Assembly: GCF_049800915.1 (NCBI RefSeq)
Contig: NZ_JBNAFY010000002.1
Span: 310,001 to 374,000 of the forward strand
Direction: 5' to 3'
Origin: Amaricoccus macauensis_A
GTDB lineage: Bacteria > Pseudomonadota > Alphaproteobacteria > Rhodobacterales > Rhodobacteraceae
DNA: 64,000 nt
A program made the position numbers and the translations under genes. This document shows, piece after piece, positions 57,971 to 64,000 of the stretch (positions are counted from its first letter, which is position 1; every line of letters starts with the position of its first letter). The notes under the pieces are model-generated. The model worked only from the letters and a program-made list of their open reading frames with translations. It had not been told where the DNA came from and made no database searches.

Positions 57971-57987
57971 GACTTGTGGCACAAGTC
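57971..57987. promoter_or_regulatory. 17-bp palindrome GACTTGTGGCACAAGTC
   Basis: Perfect 8-bp arms (GACTTGTG/CACAAGTC) around one base, between the hydrolase stop and the rnd leader ORF. It may be a regulator site for the downstream leader-rnd unit or a short terminator stem. No T-run follows. Confidence 0.4.
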
Positions 57988-58053
57988 GGTCCTCAAAGTG
58001 GTATCCTCTTGTTCCTTTTCCGGTTTTTCTTGACGGAATTTGCAGGAGAGCCG

Positions 58054-58131
58054 ATGTGCCGGCCATCAGATGCAGATCGTATCGGATTCGAGAATGGTGC
58101 CCTTGGAAGTGTCTATGGAGCACCTGATTGA
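58054..58131 (+). CDS. 25-aa leader ORF coupled to rnd
   Basis: The ATG at 58054 has GGAG 6 nt upstream; 25 codons (MCRPSDADRIG...) end in a TGA at 58129-58131 that overlaps the TTG start of rnd (58128-58130). A good ribosome site and exact stop-start overlap suggest translational coupling. There is no codon bias or repeat typical of attenuation leaders. Confidence 0.45.
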   Translation: MCRPSDADRIGFENGALGSVYGAPD

Positions 58132-59291
58132 ATCTGATTGAAGATACCGCCTCGCTCGCCGAATTCTGCCAGACCTGTGCCGATGTGCCCTATGTGACGG
58201 TGGATACGGAATTTCTCAGGGAGCGGACCTATTACGCCCAGCTCTGCCTCGTTCAGCTTGCCCGTCCCGGCAAGGGGAATGACGGCGCGGTGCTGATAGA
58301 CACCCTGGCGGATGGCCTTTCGCTGGAGCCGCTCTACGAGCTCTTCCGCAACCGCAACGTCGTCAAGGTCTTTCACGCCGCGCGGCAGGATCTGGAGATC
58401 TTTCAGGTCAATGCCGGCGTGATCCCGCAGCCCTTCTTCGATACCCAGGTCGCCGCGATGGTCTGCGGCTACGGCGATCAGGTCGGCTACGAGACCCTGG
58501 TGCGTCAGATCGCGGCGGCGAAGATCGACAAGTCGTCCCGGTTCACGGACTGGAGCCGCCGCCCCCTGACGGACGCGCAGAAAACATATGCGCTGGCGGA
58601 TGTGACCCACCTGCGCAGGATCTACGAGGTGCTTGCGGCGGGACTGAAGAAGAGCGGGCGCGCGGCATGGGTGGAAGAGGAACTGGCGGTTCTGCTCGAT
58701 CCCGAGACCTATCGCACCGAGCCCGCGGATGCCTGGATGCGGGTGAAGACGCGCTCGAACTCGCCGAAATTCCTTGCGGCCATGAAGGAACTGGCGCGGT
58801 TTCGCGAAACCATGGCGCAGGTGCGCAATGTCCCGCGCAACCGGATCTTCAAGGACGATGCGCTGCTCGAACTGGCCGCAGCGCGCCCGGCGACGCTGGA
58901 GGATCTGGGAAAATCCCGTCTGCTCCTGCGCGATGCCCGCAAGGGCGACATTGCCGAGGGAATTCTGGCCGCAATCTCTGCGGCAAAGGACCTGACGCCT
59001 TCGGAAATTCCGGAACCGCGCGAGGGGAACGGCCGCAAGTCCGGCAGCGAGGCACTGGGGGATCTGCTTCGGGTGCTGCTCAAGGCGCGCTCGGACTCGG
59101 AAGGGGTGGCGCAGCGGCTGGTGGCCTCCGCTGCGGATCTCGACCTGATCGCGAATGAGGATCTTCCCGATGTGCCCGCGCTCCATGGCTGGCGCAACGA
59201 GGTCTTCGGGCGCGATGCCATGCGGCTGAAGCGCGGCGAGATTGCGCTTTCCGCGAACGGCTCCGAAGTTCGGGTCGTGCCGCTCGCATGA
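58128..59291 (+). CDS. rnd: Ribonuclease D
   Basis: 387 aa from a TTG at 58128 with GGAG 7 nt upstream. The DEDD-type 3'-5' exonuclease has VTVDTEFLRE (Asp, Glu), VFHAARQDLEIF (Asp) and YALADVTHLRRIY (Tyr, Asp). It is followed by an HRDC domain (about 205-290, LAAMKELARFRETMAQVRNVPRNRIFKDDALLELA) and a second helical region. It trims the 3' ends of tRNA and other stable RNAs. It has family length. The weak start codon may hold expression low. Confidence 0.93.
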   Translation: MNLIEDTASLAEFCQTCADVPYVTVDTEFLRERTYYAQLCLVQLARPGKGNDGAVLIDTLADGLSLEPLYELFRNRNVVKVFHAARQDLEIFQVNAGVIPQPFFDTQVAAMVCGYGDQVGYETLVRQIAAAKIDKSSRFTDWSRRPLTDAQKTYALADVTHLRRIYEVLAAGLKKSGRAAWVEEELAVLLDPETYRTEPADAWMRVKTRSNSPKFLAAMKELARFRETMAQVRNVPRNRIFKDDALLELAAARPATLEDLGKSRLLLRDARKGDIAEGILAAISAAKDLTPSEIPEPREGNGRKSGSEALGDLLRVLLKARSDSEGVAQRLVASAADLDLIANEDLPDVPALHGWRNEVFGRDAMRLKRGEIALSANGSEVRVVPLA

Positions 59292-59327
59292 GGTGACGCG
59301 GGCAATCGCGCCCGCGCCCCGGAAGTC

Positions 59328-60443
59328 TCAGGCCGCCTTGCGCGCAAGCACGCGAATGCGGCTGTCCCATTCGCCCCGATCGACGTAGCACCCATGCAGG
59401 TGCCGGTAGCCGGTTGCGGGGTTGAACGCCTCGCGGCCGTGAAGCACGCGCCGATTGTCGAAGACCACCATCTCCCCTGAACCGAGCTTGAGGGAAACGG
59501 CATAGGCCGGATCCCGCAGCATCCCCATGAAGCCCCGATAGGCGCGGTAGAAGGGCATCATCAGGTCGGGGTCGAGATCGACGATGTCGGCGAGGTGGGC
59601 GTTGAAGCAGATCTCCGAGACATTCCCGCGCACATCGAGCGCAATCACGGTCTTGCGCGCCCGGATGTCGGTTTCGGCATCATGGAAGCGGAACGGCACC
59701 GAGACGGTCGTAAGCAGATCGAAAGCCTGGGGATCTCGCGCCCGGAGATCCTCGGCCACGGCGACACCGTCGCAGAAGACCGATCCACCGCCTTCGGCCT
59801 CGTTGGCGAGACAATGCAGGAACTGGTAGCCGGGTGGCAGCTCCTGGTTCGTCAGGTCCGTATGCAGCGGAAGGGCATCCGACGTGTAGGCGAGGTTGTT
59901 CGGGTCGGGTTTGTTCACCACCTCGAAGGTCAGTCCGAAATTCGTCTCGCGCAGGTGGCCGACGCGCCGGGCGACATCCATGCCTGCCTCGGTGCTGTCC
60001 GCGAGGCCTTCGACGATGGAAAGCCCGTAGGCCCGGGTCTGGCCCAGCCAGTGGGCAAGGGCGGCGTCCGAGCGCATGACCTCATCGGCCGGTGCGCGCG
60101 GAATGCCCTCCGCGCCAAGATCGGCCTTCCAGGCGATGGCAGCGATATCGGCGGGATCGAGACGCGGTTGGCCGGGGCGGTTCGCCTTGATCCAGTCGAG
60201 ATCGAACCGGCTCGGATGCCCCGCGCCGGGCCAGGTGATCAGCAGCGCGCCCGGATCAAGCTCGGCCCGCTCCGGCGTGATGTCGAGCGGCACGCTCGTG
60301 AGATCAAAGGCGCGCTCGCCGGTCTGCGGGTGAAACCCGGAGGGATCGGTGTCGCGCAACCAGATATAGGGAAATTTCCCGACGGTGCTGTCGGGCCAAC
60401 GGATTTCGAGGCCATCGGCCCCAATGTTCAGAACAGGGTCCAT
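59328..60443 (-). CDS. Gamma-butyrobetaine dioxygenase-like (TauD/BBOX) enzyme
   Basis: 371 aa. A DUF971-like N-terminal domain (LEIRWPDSTVGKFPYIWLRD...) precedes a 2-oxoglutarate/Fe(II) dioxygenase core with iron ligands in PLHTDLT (His, Asp) and RRVLHGR (His). SFDNRR-like VFDNRR and DTD-type RDTDPSGFHPQTGER fit the BBOX/TMLH family. It probably hydroxylates gamma-butyrobetaine to carnitine or acts on a related compound. It is monocistronic; the stop faces the convergent rnd gene. Confidence 0.88.
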   Translation of the reverse strand: MDPVLNIGADGLEIRWPDSTVGKFPYIWLRDTDPSGFHPQTGERAFDLTSVPLDITPERAELDPGALLITWPGAGHPSRFDLDWIKANRPGQPRLDPADIAAIAWKADLGAEGIPRAPADEVMRSDAALAHWLGQTRAYGLSIVEGLADSTEAGMDVARRVGHLRETNFGLTFEVVNKPDPNNLAYTSDALPLHTDLTNQELPPGYQFLHCLANEAEGGGSVFCDGVAVAEDLRARDPQAFDLLTTVSVPFRFHDAETDIRARKTVIALDVRGNVSEICFNAHLADIVDLDPDLMMPFYRAYRGFMGMLRDPAYAVSLKLGSGEMVVFDNRRVLHGREAFNPATGYRHLHGCYVDRGEWDSRIRVLARKAA

Positions 60444-60661
60444 GTTCGTGCTTTCTGGCTGGATTGAGATGTCGGATGCGTCGGGTCAGGCCGACCGAGG
60501 CGGTGGCCACCACGCATGGGCCTTCGCATGAGGATGACCCGGACATCTTCCCAGAACGGTGCACATGGCTGCGTCGAACTCTTTCGTGTGGGACGAGGCT
60601 AGTGGACCGACGATTGCGCGTCCAATGATTTCATACTGACAAGCTTACCTGGAGAGCAGTC

Positions 60662-60685
60662 GGCGCATGCCAACAGGCATGCGCC
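60662..60685. terminator. Perfect 10-bp hairpin downstream of glcB
   Basis: GGCGCATGCC and GGCATGCGCC pair around AACA. It stands about 100 nt past the glcB stop in its direction of transcription, after the assembly gap. The flanks are not clearly T-rich on the minus strand, so intrinsic termination is possible but not certain. Confidence 0.45.
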
Positions 60686-60749
60686 AGATAAAAGCTCCCG
60701 TGCGCGCACCTGCGCGCGCAATTCGGGCGGCAAAGGCCGCCCCGCGCTG

Positions 60750-60759
60750 NNNNNNNNNN
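60750..60759. other. Assembly gap (10 N) in a GC-rich hairpin region
   Basis: Ten undetermined bases lie just after GGGCGGC/GCCGCCC (60725-60742, loop AAAG) and near GTGCGCGCAC-type alternating GC. Missing sequence length is unknown. The 338-nt stretch 60444-60781 otherwise holds no gene. Confidence 0.95.
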
Positions 60760-60781
60760 GCGCGCGCCCCTCGAGACCCGC

Positions 60782-62944
60782 TCAGGCCGAGCCTTGAGCG
60801 GCCTTCGCCTCCTTGCGGCGCATGTGCAGGACCGGCTCGGTATAACCCGAGGGCTGTTCGCGGCCCTTGAAGATCAGGTCCCGTGCCGCCTGGAAGGCCA
60901 CGGAGCTGTCATAATCCGGAGCCATGGGGCGATAGTTCGGATCGCCAGCGTTCTGGGCATCGACGGCCTTCGCCATGCGCTTGAGGCTGTCCTCGACTTC
61001 CGCCTCCGTGACCAGGCCATGAAGAAGCCAGTTGGCAAGATACTGGGACGAGATGCGCAAGGTTGCCCGATCCTCCATGAGCGCGACATCGTTGATGTCG
61101 GGCACCTTGGAGCAGCCGACGCCCTGATCGACCCAGCGTACCACATATCCCAGGATCGACTGGCAGTTGTTGTCGAGTTCCTTTGCGACTTCCGCGTCCG
61201 AGAGGTTGCGGCCCGCGAGCAGAGGCGGGGTGAGCAAGGTGTCTCGGCTGGCGCGGGTGCGGGATTTCAGCTCGTTCTGGCGGGCTTCGACGTCGATCAC
61301 GTGATAATGCGTCGCGTGCAGGGTCGCGGCGGTGGGGGACGGGACCCAGGCCGTATCGGCTCCAGCCATGGGGTGTGCGGTCTTGGTCGCCAGCATCTCC
61401 GCCATGTTGTCGGGCTTGGCGAACATGCCCTTGCCGATCTGGCCCTTGCCCTGCATGCCGACCGCAAGGCCCACATCGACGTTGCCGTCCTCGTAGACCT
61501 TGAGCCAGCCCGCATCCTTCTGTTCGCCCTTGGGGATGAAGGGGCCTGCGACCATCGAGGTGTGGATTTCGTCGCCAGTGCGGTCGAGAAAGCCGGTATT
61601 GATGAAGACCAGCCGGTCCTTCACCGCGCGCACGCACTCCATCAGGTTCGCAGACGTGCGCCGTTCCTCGTCCATGACACCGAGCTTCACGGTATTGGTC
61701 GGCAGGCCGAGCATGTCCTCGACACGGGCGTAGAGCGTGTCGGCGAAAGCGACCTCGGCGGGCCCGTGCATCTTGGGTTTCACGACGTAGACCGAGCCTG
61801 CACGGGAATTGCGGGGCCCGCTGGTCTTGGCCAGGTCATGCAGCGCGCAGGCCACGGTGACCGCGGCATCGAGCATGCCCTCGGGCGTTTCCTCGCCGTC
61901 CATCAGCACGGCGTCGGTGGTCATCAGGTGGCCGACGTTGCGCACGAGAAGGAGCGCGCGACCGGGCAGGGTGATCTCGCTGCCATCCGGTGCGGTGAAG
62001 GTCTTGTCCGGGTTGAGGCTGCGGGTCAGCGTCTTGCCGCCCTTCTCGAAGGTTTCCGAAAGGTCACCCTTCATCAACCCGAGCCAGTTGGAATAGACCA
62101 CGACCTTGTCGTCTGCATCGACCGCCGCGACCGAATCCTCGCAATCCTGGATCGCGGTCAGCGCGGATTCGATGAGCACGTCGCAAAGGCCCGAGGGGCT
62201 TGCCGCGCCGACGGGATTCGACGGGTCGATTACCAACTCGATATGCAGGCCGTTGTTGGCGAGGAGCCAGGAGGCCTTGTCGCCCGCTTCGCGGTAGCCC
62301 GCGAACTGACCCGGATTTGCAAGGGGGACCTGCTTGCCGTCAACGGATGCGTGGAACGCCTCGCCGGTCCGACCGTAGGCGGTGACGCCCGCGTGGCTTG
62401 CGCCGTCGAGCGGAACCGCCTTGTCGAGAAACTCGGCGGCCCAAGCCACGGCTTCAGCGCCGCGCTTGGGGTCGAAGCCCTTGCCCTCGGGCGCGCCGGG
62501 CAGCGCATCGGTTCCGTAGAGCGCATCATAGAGCGAGCCCCAGCGCGCATTGGCGGCATTGAGCGCGAAACGGGCGTTCATCACCGGAACCACAAGCTGC
62601 GGGCCAGCGATGGTGCCGATTTCGGGGTCGACATTCGTGGTGCCGATCGCGAAGGCCGGGCCTTCAGGCACGAGATAGCCGATCTCGGTCAGGAAAGCCG
62701 TATAGGCGTCCACATCCCAGGGCGCGCCCTTGCGCGCTTCGAGCCAGGCGTCGATCTTGTGCTGAAGTTCGGTGCGGAATTCGAGCAGGCTTCTGTTCTC
62801 GGGTGCTAGGTCCTGCAGAATGGCCGCATAGCCCGACCAGAACGCATCGGGCGAGACGGATGTTCCCTTCAGGACCTTCTCCTCGACCAGATCGGCCAGC
62901 TGTTCGGCGACCTGCAGACCGGCGCGCGCGACGTATGTGTTCAT
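60782..62944 (-). CDS. glcB: Malate synthase G
   Basis: 720 aa from the ATG at 62944 (MNTYVARAGLQVAEQLADLVEEKVL) with AGAAGGGA upstream; the ORF is open to 63349 but the extension is not coding-like. It has full G-isoform length. Features: LNAANARWGSLYDALYGTDA, SGLCDVLIESALTAIQDCEDSVAAVDADDKVVVYSNWLG, KPKMHGPAEVAFADTLYARVEDMLGLP, VKLGVMDEERRTSANLMECVRAVKDRLVFINTGFLDRTGDEIHTSM, and HATHYHVIDVEARQ. It condenses acetyl-CoA and glyoxylate to malate in the glyoxylate bypass. Its 3' end borders the assembly gap. Confidence 0.95.
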   Translation of the reverse strand: MNTYVARAGLQVAEQLADLVEEKVLKGTSVSPDAFWSGYAAILQDLAPENRSLLEFRTELQHKIDAWLEARKGAPWDVDAYTAFLTEIGYLVPEGPAFAIGTTNVDPEIGTIAGPQLVVPVMNARFALNAANARWGSLYDALYGTDALPGAPEGKGFDPKRGAEAVAWAAEFLDKAVPLDGASHAGVTAYGRTGEAFHASVDGKQVPLANPGQFAGYREAGDKASWLLANNGLHIELVIDPSNPVGAASPSGLCDVLIESALTAIQDCEDSVAAVDADDKVVVYSNWLGLMKGDLSETFEKGGKTLTRSLNPDKTFTAPDGSEITLPGRALLLVRNVGHLMTTDAVLMDGEETPEGMLDAAVTVACALHDLAKTSGPRNSRAGSVYVVKPKMHGPAEVAFADTLYARVEDMLGLPTNTVKLGVMDEERRTSANLMECVRAVKDRLVFINTGFLDRTGDEIHTSMVAGPFIPKGEQKDAGWLKVYEDGNVDVGLAVGMQGKGQIGKGMFAKPDNMAEMLATKTAHPMAGADTAWVPSPTAATLHATHYHVIDVEARQNELKSRTRASRDTLLTPPLLAGRNLSDAEVAKELDNNCQSILGYVVRWVDQGVGCSKVPDINDVALMEDRATLRISSQYLANWLLHGLVTEAEVEDSLKRMAKAVDAQNAGDPNYRPMAPDYDSSVAFQAARDLIFKGREQPSGYTEPVLHMRRKEAKAAQGSA

Positions 62945-63233
62945 TCCCTTCTCCCGCTCGTCATGGGCTCGTCCGGCGCCTGCCGGCTGGCTCCCTCGCG
63001 TGGTTGGTAGCCGGTTTCGCGACGGGCTGGAAGGTGGCCGGTCAAAATTCCGGGGAAGAGGCGCTCTGCCCTTCGTCAGTGGCTGGAGGCGCGATGCGAT
63101 TGCCAAAACGTTGGGCATTCCACGCAGCTTGCCGGCGTGCAGGGCGTTTCTTCCCAGCATTGCGTTGTTTTTCGGAGCGTCTCCGGCATGCTGTCCTGAA
63201 TGGGACCGGACGAAGCCAGGACAGGGTGAGGCG

Positions 63234-64000
63234 ATGAGCACTTCCGAGATCGAAACGCATGGCGCGGAGGGTGGGCTGGCGGTGTCCGCCGGGCTCATGG
63301 GGGCGGGCTCCAAGCCATTCATCCGGGCCACCGAGATCTGGGTTCCCACGAGCGACCGTCGCAGGCTCGAACTCGGCGCAGGGCTCTACCCGGATCTGCC
63401 GGGTTTCGAGGCGGCGAGCCGGGGCATCAGTTTCGGGTATGACGAGGGATTGCCGGGCAAGGCCTGGGCCGGGCGCTGCCCGATCGTGCTCAAGAACCTG
63501 ACAAGCTCCTATTTCATGCGGGGTGAAGCGGCGGAGGCCGCGCGGCTGACCTGCGGTGTGGCCGTGCCGGTTTTCGCAGGCTCCTTCCTGATGGCGGTTC
63601 TGGTCCTTTTCTGCGGCGATGACCGCGATCATGTGGGTGCGCTCGAGGTCTGGCATGCGCCGAGCGGATCGAACGAAATGGGGCTCCTCGACGGGTATTT
63701 CGGCACGGCGGAGGTGTTCGAATGGAGTGCCCGGCACACGAAGTTTCCCAAGGGCGCGGGGCTGCCGGGGCTCACATGGGAAACCGGGCTGCCGGTGGTG
63801 CTCGAGGACCTGGGCCGTTCCAAGCGTTTCCTGCGCTGGGAGAGCGCGGAGCGGGTCGGCATCAATCGCGGCGTGGGCATTCCTTGCGGCACGGGGCCGG
63901 ACGGAGCCTATGTCCTGACCTTCCTTTCGGCGCTGGGCACGCCCATCGCGCGGCGCTTCGAAAGCTGGGTGCCGAACGCGGAGGGGGATGGATTGATACT
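63234..64000 (+). CDS. GAF-domain protein (partial, runs off the right edge)
   Basis: 255 visible codons from the ATG at 63234 (MSTSEIETHGAEGG), preceded by GGTGAGGCG. Two GAF-like segments are visible: the first around VPTSDRRRLELGAG ... PGKAWAGRCPIVLKNL ... GVAVPVFAGSFLMAVLVLFCG; the second beginning GLPGLTWETGLPVVLEDLGRSKRFLRWESAERVGINRGVGIP. These are small-molecule or signal-sensing folds. No kinase or cyclase domain is seen before the edge. It is divergent from glcB, 289 nt apart. Confidence 0.8.
   Translation, partial: MSTSEIETHGAEGGLAVSAGLMGAGSKPFIRATEIWVPTSDRRRLELGAGLYPDLPGFEAASRGISFGYDEGLPGKAWAGRCPIVLKNLTSSYFMRGEAAEAARLTCGVAVPVFAGSFLMAVLVLFCGDDRDHVGALEVWHAPSGSNEMGLLDGYFGTAEVFEWSARHTKFPKGAGLPGLTWETGLPVVLEDLGRSKRFLRWESAERVGINRGVGIPCGTGPDGAYVLTFLSALGTPIARRFESWVPNAEGDGLI

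Noticed and set aside
60794..62809. 671-codon plus-strand ORF opposite glcB
   Set aside because: Shadow of malate synthase G; no recognisable protein features.

Overview
The window reads as a chromosomal segment of an alphaproteobacterium, most likely Rhodobacterales (Rhodobacteraceae). The evidence is high GC, family-typical housekeeping genes (malate synthase G, RNase D, DUF1127 and DUF599 proteins, a UvrD/PcrA helicase), GTA-like tail proteins of the BR0599/DUF2163 type, and the DUF2924/serine-recombinase cassette common in that group. The species cannot be named from sequence alone. There is one assembly gap of 10 N at 60750-60759.

Positions 1 to about 32000 are a siphovirus-type prophage, almost all on the minus strand and cut by the left edge. 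Read in the direction of transcription, the early/replication block (31930 to 19490) holds a wHTH protein, an AlpA/excisionase-like HTH, small phage proteins, a Sak4-like RecA-fold ATPase, a Cas4/RecB-like nuclease with four cysteines, a large primase-helicase-like ATPase with an iteron-like repeat cluster at its 3' end, a RuvC-like resolvase and a ParB-methyltransferase fusion. A plus-strand cargo block (17658-19493) follows. Then comes the late operon (17548 to 1): terminase small and large subunits, gpW-like protein, lambda-type portal, ClpP-like protease, gpD-like decoration protein, gpE-like capsid, head-tail joining proteins, tail tube, tail chaperones with a programmed -1 frameshift, tape measure, and tail tip genes ending in a VWA-bearing protein. 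Three genes unrelated to virion assembly interrupt the late operon: a UPF0303 gene, an AT-rich two-helix membrane protein, and an opposite-strand small membrane protein.

Positions 32114-36290 hold a four-gene, translationally coupled serine-recombinase cassette (66-aa protein, DUF2924, recombinase, HTH protein). An EamA-family exporter gene follows on the other strand, then a broken second copy of the HTH gene. This looks like a nested or recombined mobile segment.

Positions 36334-43906 form a defence locus: an orphan Phd/YefM-type antitoxin with a palindromic operator, then hsdR-hsdS-prrC-hsdM. The third gene is a PrrC-family anticodon nuclease with the Arg-Glu-His catalytic triad intact. 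This is the strongest biological find: a type IC restriction system guarded by a tRNA nuclease, preceded by an antitoxin gene with no toxin. A tRNA-Ser(UGA) gene (44186-44275) points its 3' end at this region, so it may be the island's attachment site.

Positions 44394-64000 are mostly core chromosome: UvrD/PcrA, a 12-helix membrane protein, an ABC exporter of the YbbA/YbbP type back to back with a TesA-like esterase, a DUF1127 protein, a LysR regulator, a DUF599 protein, an EamA transporter, an alpha/beta hydrolase, RNase D preceded by a coupled leader ORF, a gamma-butyrobetaine-dioxygenase-like enzyme, malate synthase G, and a GAF-domain protein cut by the right edge. One AT-rich membrane protein of unknown function (47146-47943) sits here as an accessory gene.
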